Positions 26,701 to 34,699 of a stretch of DNA of 64,000 nt are shown here, one piece after another; position 1 is the stretch's first letter; each line of letters begins with the position of its first letter. Made by a program: the position numbers and the translations under genes. The notes under the pieces were generated by a model. The model was not told where the DNA came from. It did not search any database and was given only the letters and a program-made list of their open reading frames with translations. This stretch comes from Oegoconia quadripuncta. Taxonomy: Eukaryota; Arthropoda; Insecta; Lepidoptera; Autostichidae. The stretch covers positions 19,468,801 through 19,532,800 of the forward strand of contig OX438751.1 in assembly GCA_949316235.1 (NCBI GenBank), given 5' to 3'.

Positions 26701-29700
26701 GCCAATTGGACAGAGTACCGCACCTATCTCGAAAATATATTTGAGAATTATGTTTTAACGGAGGGTCCACAAAAAGAGTACGATAGGTTCATAGACCACT
26801 TAAACTTAGCTGCTAATAAATTTATACCTATTCTTAAAATTTGCCTAAATCCAGATTCAAAATTCAAACCTAAACCATATTGGAATGCGGAATTATCAAA
26901 AGCCGTGGCAACCCGTCGGTTGGCCTTAAAAGTGTTTAGACGTAACCCTACACCCTACAACCTACAAACTTTATTGGATAAAATTAGTGACTTTCAACGG
27001 GTGCTTAGAAAAATACAAAATGAAGCTTGGCACAGTTTCTGTAATTCGATAGACACTACAATCTCTTCCAGTGATATGTGGAGAAAGATGAGATGGTTGA
27101 AAGGGTACAGGTCATCCAGGCACTATGTAGATGAGACCAATGCAGATTTACTTTTACATAGCTTAGCGCCAGACTATGTACCTCCTCCCGACCCGTCTTT
27201 TAATTCTGTCAACAATGACTTGGAACAACCATTTACTAGACAAGAACTTAGAAGCTGTACCAAACCACAAGATACTGCACCCGGGTGCGATGACATTTCA
27301 TTCTCCATGATCAATAATCTTCCTCAGGTAGCCAAGACTGTCCTATTACAACTATATAACATATTTTATTCCAACAGTTTCGTGCCTGAACAGTGGCGAG
27401 ATATTAGTATAATTGCCATCCCTAAACCAGGGAGGGACCCTCATTCTTTGTCATCACTTCGTCCGATCGCTCTGATGTCATGCCTGTGTAAAATATTTCA
27501 CACGATGATCAATAAGAGAATGGAATGGTTTACAGAGAAAAACAGTATTCTTTCCAAAAACACGGTTGGGTTTAGAAAATGCCGTTCATGTCTAGAAAAC
27601 CTTAGCAGCTTAGTGACTAGAATACAAATAGGTTTTTCCAAAGATATGCCGACGCTGGGTTGCTTTGTAGACATTGAAAATGCATATAATAATATAGATA
27701 TCACTGTGTTGATGTCAATTTTGGAGCGCCTGGGTGTTGGTAGTAAAGTCTGTGGCTATTTGTATAATTTTCTAAAAGAAAGACATCTGCGGATCATGGT
27801 CAATAATAAAGTCATATCTAGACATACAGGGCGGGGCTTAGCACAAGGGGACCCTTTGTCCCCTTTGTTATTTAACTTGGCCACTAATAATATATGTAAA
27901 CAAATTACGAATGTTCATGCTTCCCAATTTGCGGATGATTTTGGTCTATATAGTTCCCATCGTGACATTAAAGTTGCAGAACGTGAATTACAAAAATCTT
28001 TAAATCTATTAAATAATTTGTTGAATGAATTAGGACTTCAAATATCTACAACTAAAAGTAAAGTATGTATCTTTAAAAAGGGTCCCTATAATGGCAGGAA
28101 TATAGAACTTAAAATTAACGATTTTATGCTACAGGTCACTTATACGGTTAAGTATCTAGGTTTATGGTTAGACAGGTCCTTAAGGTGGGGAAAACATGTC
28201 AATGAAATACAGGTGAAAACCTCAAAATTTCTAAAAATTTTTAAGGTGCTGTCAGGTCCTGGATGGGGTGTCCATCCAAAACATCTGCGACGCCTGTATA
28301 TAATGATAGTTCGAAGTCGTATAGATTATGCTAGTTTCATATATGGTGACTGTTGCAACTCGCTTTTAAATAAATTGACCAAAATTCAAAATCAAGCAAT
28401 GAGATATATTGGTGGTTTTATAAAGTCTACTCCCATACATATTATGGAGAGTGAGTTATGTTTGCCTCCATTGCAGACTCGTATTAGATTTTTGGCCGGC
28501 AAGTACTGGTTGAGATCCAAATCAATACAATATAACGAGATGTATGACCTTCTAGAGGAATTTAGGGACATTGGACGTTTATGGAGAAGGAAAAAAAAAC
28601 CTTTCCTCTTGCTAACTCACGAATCCCTTAGAAGTATGCCAGTACATGTCAGTCAAAAGTTGGAAATTTATTCTTTGCGTTCATGGGTCAATAATATTGA
28701 TGTTTCAGATGTAATAAAACACAACATAGATACAGTCACTAAAGCAAAAAGACACCATAATGTACAACAATTGAAGACTGCTTGTAGCAAATATTTAGAG
28801 GCCGAATACCCTGGTTTTTATCAAATATATACTGATGGTTCTAAAGATACCAGTGGGTCAGGAGCATCCGTGTTTGATCCTCAAACAGATACATATATAA
28901 AATTTAGAATAGACGCTAACATTTCAATAATGCATGTTGAACTCCTCGCTATTACTGAAGCTTTATCCTATTTAAATTCTTTAAATTTTGATAAGTTTGT
29001 TATTTTAACAGACTCCAAAAGCTCGCTTCAACATGTGGCTCGGTCTACCTCTTCTATACGAGGCTTGCCTGAAGCCTACAATATTTTGGAAAGCATTATG
29101 GAAATGAAAGCCTTGTCAAAAACAATTAAACTCCAGTGGATACCATCCCATATCGGAATACCTGGCAATGAGAAAGCAGATGAATTGGCCAGAGAAGCTA
29201 GTAATGATGGACTACCTTTGTTAGTGCTTCCACATTTTACTGAATGTATCTATGTTGTAAGAGAGAGATGTATCGGTTGCTGGAAAGAGTACTTCGATAA
29301 GAGATCGGTCGAAAAAGGTATCTGGTACAAAACCATGCAATGTGAACCTCTATCTATACCCTGGATTGACAACTGCTCATTAGAACGCAAAGACGTAGTT
29401 GCAGCGTTCAGACTACGTTCGGGACACATTCCATTAAACAAATTCGCACACCTGATGGGTAAAGCTCCATCACCAAATTGCACCGAGTGTGAAGTAGTGG
29501 AAGACGTATACCACATTTTGATGGAATGTGTCCGGAACGAGTCTTATAGACTGCAGTTACGTCAAAGCGGAGTAAATTTTGACGTAAGTTATTGTAACAC
29601 TGTTTTGGCCTTTCCATTATCCGATTCGGCCAAAACTATATATAAATTATATAAGATTGGTGTTAACCGCCGTAGTTAAGTTATTGCTGTTGGTCTACAC

Positions 29701-32700
29701 GGAGCGGCATAGTCGATTCTCGACAAAGCTCCTTAAAAAAGATTTAAAAAAAAAAAAAAAAAAAAATAACATGTTTGATTTTCAATAAGTGATATTTTGT
29801 ATCCTACATTGAATAAAATATTTTTGATTATGGTGGCATTTTCCCGTAGGAAAACCCCTCCACAATAAAGGAAAAAAAAACAAAACTATAGTTAATAGCA
29901 TCATAGATTTTTTTTGGGAGTTAGACTTCAAGCTCTCACTTGTGTATAAAATAAATTGGTTAAACCTCACCTACGTAAGTAACTTTTTACATGGAATATT
30001 AAATGACGCTACTACAGACCAGTGTATCGAAACGAATATATTTTTTTAGCGATAACAATTATAGTATGATTGATTTGCATGAAATTTAACGATGGTTACC
30101 TATAGAAAAAGTTGCTAGGTGTCTATTATTGCTTAAATTCTTAGATTACTATAGGAGGTATCCTATATAGAAGAATGAACCAATAAAACATTAAGACTGA
30201 CAAACGCCATCCTAGAAATCGTACCTCGGAAGACCTCAACATCCACTTAATGTAGATGGCACCTACTCAATACTCGTAGTATGGAAATAAATAGACCGAC
30301 ATTACTATTGATTTCAATATCTAAATTTTTATATAAATTGTGATTTTATGGACTGTATATAGATAAAAGATGGTTTCTTTGGATGGTGAAAATAATGTTT
30401 TAATCCACTATAACAACTAGCGAGCCGAAAGCCAAGAAAAACAATAATTCAAAATGACAGGCAAAAGGCAAAAATATATAAAAGTAAAAAGTATACAATA
30501 TTACTATAAAAAGGTGCCTTACAGCACATAAATTATAGCACACTTATGAACAAAATAATCTTAATTTGTCGAGAAGGTTTTACCTATTTCTTTTTATCTT
30601 TGTTGGCTAATGAAATAAACTCCTAGCAAGCATTGTTTGTTTTAGACTGTGTTCCTAATTCTATGTGTAATTTAGTGTTATTTTTCAATATAACTGCTGG
30701 ATGTGTGCAGCGCAGGACCGATCATTTTGGAGATCTCTGGGGGACGCCTTTGTCCAGCAGTGAACGTCTTTCGGCTGATCATGATAATTAAATATAAGCA
30801 ATATGACCCCCCTGAATAGGCATAAATAAAGATTACTTTTTGTACCGATATTTCAAATAATTCCCGCGAATTTACTAAATTGCTTTATGGAATAAAATCC
30901 CGAGTTATGGATGTTTTTCATTTATACATGTAGTTATTTACAAAAAAAAAATGTATTTGTGTACTTTATCAACCATCCATTTATCCATAACACAAGCCTA
31001 GATGCTTACTGTGGACCTAGATGGCGCTGTGTGTTTGTGCAAAGACATTTATTATTTTATTTATTTATTATTTATGCTTGATTATCAGGAAGGAAGTTAG
31101 CATCACGTTCCCTTTGCATTTCAGATAAAGCGTTACTACGCGTTCAAGGTGAAGCACCACAAGCTGTACGATGAACTCACACCCAGTAAAGAGCAAAACA
31201 TCTTTAACCAAAATGTCCTGACGGTGCTGCCTACGCGGGACCAGCACGGACGGAGAGTGCTCGTGCTTGAGCTAGGAAGTAAGGTCCACAATGATGATAG
31301 CATTGATATTCTTATTATAATAACAAATTCTGGGATAGGTGGGTACTTGGTGTGTTTGATGACATGCATACATATTTATGGTCCTTCTGAAAGACCTACT
31401 ATAAAATGCAGGGTGAAAATTTAAATACTTTTAAGTCTTAAACCACGTATATTGATACTTGAGTACCTTTTCTTAAACCCAGAAATGGTATGTTTCAGAA
31501 GTTTTTTTTTGTAAAAATCGTACTTCTTCATCAACTTATGGAAAGTTATGGTAGTTGTAATTTCCTTCTAATGTTATTGGGCTTAGCGAGTTTTGTGGTC
31601 GACTGTACAATTGAAGTCGGTACTTTTGAAAATTTTTGCTGATTCAATTATACATATATAGTCTTTATATATAGTGTTTATATTCGAATAAGGTTTATTG
31701 TGCCTATGGTTTGAGAAAAAATTAAGAGTGTCTTGTAATCACCCCTTCTTAGGTAGAAAGGTAGATAGGTACGTGTTTTGAATAAATTGACTAATACAAG
31801 CATAACTTTTTCAAATTTGAATAAATGCTCACTATACCAACAACTAAAAATATATTACAAATGATTCTGGTAATAGGTAAGTAGACCTACATTTGTCTCA
31901 ACCTAACATTTACCGGAGTTTTAACAATTGAGCTTTTGTGGCTTCAAATCATTATGAAGAATGTACAATACAAATGGTGGCATGCATCGTTGAACACAGG
32001 GAATATGTACCTATGTATTTAAAAAAGAATATTCATGTCTACAGCGGAAAATAACCATCAACTTACAAATTATGGCTGATACTACGACGCATCATTAGGC
32101 CCTCCTCCATTCGGACAAATCGTATATTATTACATTTATCATTATGACTCTGTTATTAACTTCCTATGACGTCAATGCCATTACAGAACATTTTATTTTT
32201 AACTTCAATATACTTTGTAAAATACTTAATCTTAAAACACCTTCAATCTTATACAGGGTGAAATTTAATTCGAGTAATTCATGTGGTGATTCCACTCCTG
32301 ATGATCAACTTTCCACTAGGACCAAAGCCGAATTCAGGCAAAAATTATTGGCCTTCTATACTAAAGGCGTTTTCAGAGTGGTTTATTTTACCACATACCG
32401 AGTTACCTCCTACACAACAAAAGAGATAGATCTCCAATGTTGAGGCACAGCTTCCTCTCATTTGAAGATCATAATCACAGATAGGTATTCATTATGTAGT
32501 AAAGATCAGGGATAATTAAAATCTTCAAACGACTGAAATTCTTTTAAATTGAAAAAATAAGGAAAAAATCCGCATTGGCATTAAGTAGTCCAAAGCTAAA
32601 TTAAAAAAAAAAACAATATACATTAGAATTAGAAAACAAAAAGTTCTTTGTTCACCGATTACCTTACTTACCACTTACCGGACGACAGGATTACGAGTGC

Positions 32701-34142
32701 ATGCATTCATACAAACATTTTTTAAACACAATAATGAAAAGGTTTATGTGAGTGAAATTGCTAACTGTAAAAACCCGTAAAACAAAAAGAAGAGTGGGTA
32801 GTACCTACCTATTATATTTTTTAAATACGCCACAAAGCAATCGAGGACTCTAACATCTGACTATGATAGATAACGGATAAGATCAACTTTCTAACGAATG
32901 TTCCGGTTATTGTTTCACAGAAAAATGGAAGCACAACAAATGTTCCCTCGACGAGGTGTTCAAGGGCTGCGTGCTGTTCCTGGAAGCCGCCATGCTGGAG
33001 CCGGTTACGCAGATCTGCGGAGCTGTGGTGATCTTCGACATGGACGGCCTCTCCATGCAGCAAGTTTGGCAGTTCACGCCACCCTTCGCTAAGAGAATAG
33101 TTGATTGGCTGCAGGTAATATGCTGTGGAATAACCTATATGTATTAACACGTAATATACTTGTACATAGATGGCTTTCACTGTGGGAAAATCGATTTTAA
33201 GCTACCCTGTTGTTAACATTGCTATCGATTCATTGCTACGGAGTCGAATAGGACCAACCCGTCCTATGACGACATCCCCGATGACGACGATTTGGAGCCA
33301 CTTTTACACCATCTGCAGCTTAGTAAATACATAATTAACATTACACAATATTATTATATCTATTTCAGGAAAGTATACCGATCCGTCTCAAAGGATTATA
33401 TATAGTCAACCAGCCGTATATCTTCAACATGGTGTTCCAACTGTTCAAGCCTTTCCTTCAGGAGAAGCTTCGATCAAGAATCATATTTATGGGCAATGAC
33501 AAGGATACACTCCACAAATACATCTCACCAAAGTGTCTGCCAGACTGCTACGGTGGTACCCTGACCCTGCCGAGGGTCACAGGAGCTCAATGGTTAGAAG
33601 TATTGCTCATGTGCGACCAGGAGTTCAGTGGTAAGTTTTGATACTAAATTCGGCTTGAATATTTTCTTATGCACAACGAGTTAGCACTTTACCTCAATCA
33701 CACCCGATGTTAAGTGAAGATGAGGCCGAAGGTGGAAGCGTACTGACCCGGAAACCCCATCTACATAGTTTGGGGGAGTAGCTATCTTATCTCTGACAAC
33801 CGGGACACAACAATTCTATTAACATTGCTGTTTTGGCGGCAGACACATATAAGATGGTGGTAGCTAGCCAGGCGGACATTTAAAATGCCCTACCACCATC
33901 CAAACCGAGTACTAGACATGTTCCCCGCTGGGGATCGAACCCGCGACCTCCGATTCGTAAACGCTATTTCGAAGTAGACACTGATTTAACAAGAACACTT
34001 AAAATATATGTTTTAATTGAATGTACGTCCATCTCGCCAAAAATTAAGGCAATTACCTGTCCACGTAAAATCTAGTGATAAAATATTACAATAACATTTT
34101 TATTTTGTTACAGCAATCAACTCTTACGGCATCAGGAAATGA
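14790..34142 (+). CDS. Gene A: CRAL-TRIO domain lipid-transfer protein (alpha-TTP/clavesin-like), seven coding exons
   Basis: I joined this from seven coding exons: 14790-14799, 19279-19458, 22494-22588, 31125-31278, 32921-33114, 33369-33630 and 34114-34142. Together they give 924 nt (307 residues plus TGA), the usual size of the family. Every junction is GT-AG and the frame stays open. Residues about 45-100 form the CRAL-TRIO N-terminal helical domain (ELRETP, then FLRPCKFYPESA). Residues about 120-280 form the Sec14-like lipid pocket (FDMDGLS, FTPPFAKRIVDW, IVNQPYIFNM, LFKPFLQEKLRSRI). The RLKG and EKLRSR basic residues align with the positions that bind phosphoinositides in alpha-TTP. Family members are cytosolic carriers of small hydrophobic ligands (tocopherol, retinoids, carotenoids); the ligand here cannot be told. 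No signal peptide or membrane segment is seen. The neighbour is a convergent paralog (gene B). The exon model is near certain, the exact function is not. Confidence 0.93.
15425..15530 (+). repeat. Dispersed repeat family Z, sense copy
   Basis: Encodes PSEGLLEEISYRDRLAF in the + frame and ends with GCAATAAAGAG, a polyadenylation-like 3' end. Reverse-strand copies lie at 53908-54052, 55118-55250 and 58000-58128. Likely the 3' end of an unidentified retroelement. Confidence 0.65.
17482..17514. repeat. Small hairpin, 13-bp arms
   Basis: CCATAAAGTTAAT and ATTAACTTTATGG are perfect reverse complements with an 8-nt loop. Confidence 0.7.
17723..17882 (+). repeat. Dispersed repeat W, + copy
   Basis: TTACCTCCTGTAGCCTAAAC to AAAATACGCTGTCGGGTTTT. 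A reversed copy lies at 20468-20640. Both are inside gene A introns. Confidence 0.65.
18655..18825 (+). mobile_element. Mariner-like 5' end fragment, copy 1
   Basis: Starts GGATCTTTACCTATGAAATG and is repeated at 21640-21785 with about 85 percent identity by eye. GGTCTTTACCTATGAAAT resembles the mariner-family inverted repeat. No 3' inverted repeat or transposase is found. Confidence 0.5.
19279..19458 (+). CDS. Gene A coding exon 2
   Basis: The acceptor is TTGTTGCAG before 19279 and the donor is GTAAGA after 19458. It encodes the start of the CRAL-TRIO N domain, including ELRETPDIVHPAVEELKRLL. The ELRETP motif is typical of insect alpha-TTP-like proteins. It leaves one base (G) that pairs with exon 3. 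Length is 180 nt; the matching part of gene B is a 178-nt ATG exon. Confidence 0.92.
20222..20400 (-). mobile_element. SINE family 2, diverged fragment
   Basis: Contains TGGACCTCAACCTTATCTC, AACACAACAATACTATCAAC, GGCGGCAGACTTAGATAAGA and GGTGGTAGCTGACCAAGCG in family order. The tRNA-like head is not recognisable. Confidence 0.65.
20468..20640 (-). repeat. Dispersed repeat W, - copy
   Basis: Reverse-complement match of 17723-17882 (GAACCCGACAGCG, CATGTTGGATTT, CCGTTTAGGTTACAGGAGGT). Together with the + copy it forms an inverted pair 2.6 kb apart in the gene A transcript. Confidence 0.65.
21640..21785 (+). mobile_element. Mariner-like 5' end fragment, copy 2
   Basis: GGGTCTACCTATGAAATTGG then CAATTCCTGCGATTTTCAAA, as in copy 1. 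Truncated, with no transposase. Confidence 0.5.
22139..22376 (+). mobile_element. SINE family 1 copy
   Basis: GTTTGGTGTAGTGGTTAGAA is the A-box region; the B box is mutated (GGCTCCGATTCCC). It ends in TTTATTTATTTATTATTA about 115 nt before gene A exon 3. The GTCCAAGGATATTTATT tail matches other copies. Confidence 0.82.
22494..22588 (+). CDS. Gene A coding exon 3
   Basis: This 95-nt exon runs from acceptor TTTACAG to donor GTAAGT. It encodes EDKQLNVPLDNNAWLIRF followed by LRPCKFYPESAHAL, the most recognisable stretch of the CRAL-TRIO N domain. It ends in phase 0. Its length and phase are identical to gene B exon 2. Confidence 0.95.
22610..22872 (-). mobile_element. Decayed LINE-related repeat (family Q), copy 1
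   Basis: ATCAGCCACAGGTGTGTCCACTG begins a block whose order, through TCCATTGGTCCTTCGAGCC and ATTCGACCACGTAGTGAAAC to TTGCGTGACC, is repeated at 43485-43850. It starts 20 nt after the exon 3 donor. The remainder (CTTATGAGGCCCGTAGTG) resumes at 23097. Known from lepidopteran genomes as an RTE-type tail; strand is inferred. Confidence 0.6.
22873..23092. mobile_element. Insertion nested in repeat Q, with inverted repeats
   Basis: Family Q is split here relative to the copy at 43485-43850. The inserted ~220 bp contains GTGACCGATTTTTTGTAGGA (22994-23013) mirrored by TCCTGCAAAAAATCGGTCAC (23055-23074) with one mismatch, and a smaller stem TTCTTAGT/ACTAAGAA near 22900. Likely a MITE. Confidence 0.55.
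24097..24243. mobile_element. MITE of the CTGGACCC family, diverged copy
   Basis: The arms GATTCTCACGCGTTCGA and its counterpart GTCGACAACGCGAGAATC enclose TTTGTCACCTTTGCCCACG. The layout matches the better-preserved element at 36618-36767. It lies 109 nt upstream of the LINE insertion. Confidence 0.65.
24352..24364 (+). repeat. Left target-site duplication of the LINE
   Basis: The 13 bases A6-TAACATG here recur at 29761-29773, directly after the LINE tail. Sequence beyond both copies differs, which fixes the 5' end of the element at 24365. Confidence 0.88.
24365..24396 (+). promoter_or_regulatory. Internal pol II promoter of the LINE (start site plus DPE)
   Basis: The element starts AGTTC, which fits an initiator with A at +1. 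GGACG lies at 24392-24396, exactly +28 to +32, matching the DPE consensus RGWYV. Insect LINEs such as Jockey, Doc and I use this TATA-less, downstream promoter, so the element can carry its own promoter on retrotransposition. Confidence 0.65.
24549..25979 (+). CDS. LINE ORF1 protein (nucleic-acid-binding, CCHC zinc knuckles)
   Basis: A 476-residue frame from ATG to TAA. The N-terminus is acidic and low-complexity, with a basic patch (residues 42-50, 61-69). Residues 78-225 form a folded region of the kind that precedes the knuckles in insect LINE ORF1. Three zinc knuckles follow: C230-C243 (CX2CX4HX4C), C250-C260 and C267-C281. A Pro-rich linker and a Lys/Arg-rich stretch lead to a hydrophobic C-terminus. 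ORF1 proteins coat the element RNA and act as chaperones in the RNP. Its stop overlaps the ORF2 start by 8 nt. No disruption is seen. Confidence 0.93.
   Translation: MSACDGNAAELNSQDLFTTIDGTLEHSRLEGLSEMEVGNINNKRSREEDRQEEWQIVGRNAKRTSKNRESLPIAEEQIQLTISCKEKLPKQFSLAKLFNKWEIEDITKIKYTNPYKLVITFDKEMSAEKFMSCSAFMDLGWKIQKTWEVDVSYGIIKDIDTELSETEMLKYVSSEVDISSVKRLDRRSSEGWTRSESVRVGFCGSRLPQYVYLLGLRIKVEPYVFPVTQCARCWRYGHTLKLCPSNKIICPKCGDSHANCEANTYKCTNCKGSHMALSKECPIFKKEKRIRELMSEFNVTYRKALTMYVPPVPPSQPRRAGFQFEPPSHRTKPLLERPPSLWSPSYSEAVKAQQPHNKNPAPGKETKEKSNTRKKKTQYWISDQVVADLEISTDSEVAEDLNLGSDEPILDKETSEHRLSLIKKIKDILFKNSIDLKTKLKCMLELLIEWLWAVAVDLVSDIPLLKNIMELVTFNG
25972..29679 (+). CDS. LINE ORF2 polyprotein: endonuclease, reverse transcriptase, RNase H
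   Basis: A 1235-residue frame starting at the ATG at 25972. The frame is open to 25960, but those upstream codons contain no ATG. Residues about 15-225 are the APE-type endonuclease (QWNARSL, ITETWL, GDFNAHHTSW, SAPDLTIVS, GSDHL). Residues about 430-700 are the reverse transcriptase (IPKPGRDP, LRPIAL, CFVDIENAYNN, GLAQGDPLSPLLFNL, active site FADD). Residues about 950-1078 are RNase H with the D-E-D-D set (YTDGS, HVELLA, LTDSKSS, EKADELA). A terminal zinc motif CTECEVVEDVYHILMEC follows. The RT motif reads FADD rather than the commoner YADD. All catalytic residues that I can place are present, so the enzyme may be active. Codon use is AT-rich and unlike gene A and B exons. Confidence 0.95.
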   Translation: MDNNNNFKKINLNIYQWNARSLRPKLKVFEQLLIQEKVHISAITETWLEPDSSLKVSNYNIFRQDRDTAYGGVAIMTHRSIQAQRVQLQVHNPGFEIIMIKLGNCVLVEKIIAFYCPSDVRTTRNDWDYLFSLVNSKTCLVGDFNAHHTSWSCKTDIRGSQIFDALLDNHLVMLNNGNHTRFQLVDGVLRKSAPDLTIVSSDLALSFNWVVTNECLGSDHLVIKLTTTIEFQPSLLKKRLFKKANWTEYRTYLENIFENYVLTEGPQKEYDRFIDHLNLAANKFIPILKICLNPDSKFKPKPYWNAELSKAVATRRLALKVFRRNPTPYNLQTLLDKISDFQRVLRKIQNEAWHSFCNSIDTTISSSDMWRKMRWLKGYRSSRHYVDETNADLLLHSLAPDYVPPPDPSFNSVNNDLEQPFTRQELRSCTKPQDTAPGCDDISFSMINNLPQVAKTVLLQLYNIFYSNSFVPEQWRDISIIAIPKPGRDPHSLSSLRPIALMSCLCKIFHTMINKRMEWFTEKNSILSKNTVGFRKCRSCLENLSSLVTRIQIGFSKDMPTLGCFVDIENAYNNIDITVLMSILERLGVGSKVCGYLYNFLKERHLRIMVNNKVISRHTGRGLAQGDPLSPLLFNLATNNICKQITNVHASQFADDFGLYSSHRDIKVAERELQKSLNLLNNLLNELGLQISTTKSKVCIFKKGPYNGRNIELKINDFMLQVTYTVKYLGLWLDRSLRWGKHVNEIQVKTSKFLKIFKVLSGPGWGVHPKHLRRLYIMIVRSRIDYASFIYGDCCNSLLNKLTKIQNQAMRYIGGFIKSTPIHIMESELCLPPLQTRIRFLAGKYWLRSKSIQYNEMYDLLEEFRDIGRLWRRKKKPFLLLTHESLRSMPVHVSQKLEIYSLRSWVNNIDVSDVIKHNIDTVTKAKRHHNVQQLKTACSKYLEAEYPGFYQIYTDGSKDTSGSGASVFDPQTDTYIKFRIDANISIMHVELLAITEALSYLNSLNFDKFVILTDSKSSLQHVARSTSSIRGLPEAYNILESIMEMKALSKTIKLQWIPSHIGIPGNEKADELAREASNDGLPLLVLPHFTECIYVVRERCIGCWKEYFDKRSVEKGIWYKTMQCEPLSIPWIDNCSLERKDVVAAFRLRSGHIPLNKFAHLMGKAPSPNCTECEVVEDVYHILMECVRNESYRLQLRQSGVNFDVSYCNTVLAFPLSDSAKTIYKLYKIGVNRRS
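29746..29766 (+). repeat. Poly(A) tail of the LINE
   Basis: Twenty-one A in a row closing the element, preceded by CTTAAAAAAGATTT. The last six overlap the target-site duplication. Confidence 0.85.
29761..29773 (+). repeat. Right target-site duplication of the LINE
   Basis: Matches 24352-24364. The first six A cannot be separated from the poly(A) tail, so the certain part is TAACATG. Confidence 0.85.
30690..30790 (+). mobile_element. LINE 3' tail fragment
   Basis: GTGTGCAGCGCAGGACCGAT, then CTTTGTCCAGCAGTGAACGT and TTTCGGCTGATCATGATAAT. This is the common RTE-type 3' end in lepidopteran genomes. 5' truncated. Confidence 0.65.
30899..31076 (+). mobile_element. SINE family 1, 3' half
   Basis: CCGAGTTATGGATG through CAACCATCCATTTATCCATA and CTAGATGGCGCTGTGTGTTT to a TTTATT-rich tail. 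5' truncated, only 48 nt before the exon 4 acceptor. Confidence 0.78.
31125..31278 (+). CDS. Gene A coding exon 4
   Basis: This 154-nt exon has acceptor TTTCAG and donor GTAAGG. It begins IKRYYAFKVKHHKLYDEL and ends RRVLVLELG, the first strand of the CRAL-TRIO lipid-binding domain. It leaves one base that completes a Lys codon in exon 5. The reading frame runs open beyond the donor, but family alignment and the matching 154-nt exon of gene B fix the boundary. Confidence 0.93.
31279..32920 (+). other. Gene A intron 4
   Basis: 1.6 kb. Only repeat V (32254-32420) is recognised. The remainder is AT-rich. Confidence 0.6.
32254..32420 (+). repeat. Repeat V, partial copy
   Basis: CAGGGTGAAATTTAATTCG, then GGTGATTCCACTCCTGATGA and GAATTCAGGCAAAAATTATT. 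Matches the left part of the inverted-repeat element at 47638-47888. Confidence 0.55.
32921..33114 (+). CDS. Gene A coding exon 5
   Basis: This 194-nt exon has acceptor TTTCACAG and donor GTAATA. It encodes the core of the lipid pocket: KKWKHNKCSLDEVFKG, EAAMLEPVTQICGAVVIFD, MDGLSMQQVWQFTPPFAK and RIVDWLQ. By eye about half of the residues match gene B exon 4. It ends in phase 0. Confidence 0.95.
33369..33630 (+). CDS. Gene A coding exon 6
   Basis: This 262-nt exon has acceptor TATTTCAG and donor GTAAGT. It encodes ESIPIRLKGLYIVNQPYIF, then LFKPFLQEKLRSRIIF, then CLPDCYGGTLTLP and LMCDQEFS. The Lys/Arg residues in FLQEKLRSR and RLKG occupy the positions of the alpha-TTP phosphoinositide-binding residues. 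The conserved YGG before the C-terminal segment is present. It leaves one base for exon 7. Confidence 0.95.
33631..34113 (+). other. Gene A intron 6, occupied largely by a SINE
   Basis: The 483-nt intron is about two thirds SINE family 2, in antisense. The splice sites are unaffected. Confidence 0.8.
33671..33976 (-). mobile_element. SINE family 2, near full-length, in gene A intron 6
   Basis: On the - strand the head carries the B box GGTTCGATCCCC with GGAGGTCGCG. The body has ACTCGGTTTGGATGG and CCGCCTGGCTAGCTACCACC, and the tail TTAACATCGGGTGTGATTG. It matches 63082-63404 along its whole length. Confidence 0.85.
34114..34142 (+). CDS. Gene A coding exon 7 (C-terminus)
   Basis: This 29-nt exon follows acceptor TTGTTACAG. 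It encodes AINSYGIRK and then TGA. The NSYG motif is a typical short C-terminal tail of this insect family and matches LANSYGY in the last exon of gene B. It is too short to be found except by splicing logic. Confidence 0.9.
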
Positions 34143-34699
34143 TTTCAAAATCGCCATATTATATTTTTAAGGTGTTATCAAGATAATGTGATATTGTACT
34201 CATAAGATAGGATGCTAAGGACGAATCTCGGTCAGCAGGTGATTCTGAGTGGTTTTAGAACGAAATGACGAATTTGTCAGCAAACCGCTCACTCAGTCGC
34301 AGTCGATTTGGATCGTTACACTTAAACATCTACTCAAAGCGACTGTTATAATTAGTTACTTTATTTCGAATAGATTGTTGCATTCCATTTTAAAAATCTT
34401 GGTTCGCACCATTAAGGACTGACCATAATGGACAGGTATTTTTATTGGTGCTAAATAATATTTTTAAGCACTTAAGTACAATACGAACCAATATAAATAT
34501 TGCCATATACAACTATAACAAAGAAGAAGACCATCGGTGGATCTGAACTTCCGTCATAAATTTATTTATAAAGATTACTTCACATACAAAATCGACAGTA
34601 ATCGATAACAAAATGCAATTTGTCTGGTTATTTTTTATTCGAATTTCTATTGGCAGTTATTCATATCGTACCAATCAAAATGACAGAACATTAAATAAA
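34143..34699 (+). other. Probable 3'UTR region of gene A with candidate AATAAA
   Basis: The stop codon is followed by AT-rich, non-coding sequence. The first exact AATAAA downstream that I find is at 34694-34699, about 550 nt after the stop. The cleavage site cannot be fixed without transcripts. Confidence 0.25.

Larger units (their letters stand above)
24365..29766 (+). mobile_element. Full-length non-LTR retrotransposon (I/Jockey-group-like LINE with RNase H), apparently intact
   Basis: A 5.4-kb element with a 184-nt 5'UTR, ORF1 (24549-25979), ORF2 (25972-29679), an 84-nt 3' segment ending in 21 A. It is flanked by a 13-bp target-site duplication, A6-TAACATG, at 24352-24364 and 29761-29773; the A stretch blurs its left part against the poly(A) tail. 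Both ORFs are uninterrupted, suggesting a recent insertion. It sits in intron 3 of gene A in the sense direction. The order APE endonuclease, RT, RNase H, zinc motif with a zinc-knuckle ORF1 fits the I group best, but a phylogeny is needed to set the clade. Confidence 0.95.
22589..31124 (+). other. Gene A intron 3, 8.5 kb, mostly mobile DNA
   Basis: Contains a LINE tail relic with nested insertion, a MITE, the full-length LINE, a second LINE tail and a SINE 1 tail. Without the LINE it would be about 3.1 kb. The stretch 23130-24090 and 29780-30680 hold nothing recognised. Confidence 0.8.

Noticed and set aside
24587..29617. Several antisense frames over the LINE
   Set aside because: They are shadows of ORF1 and ORF2.
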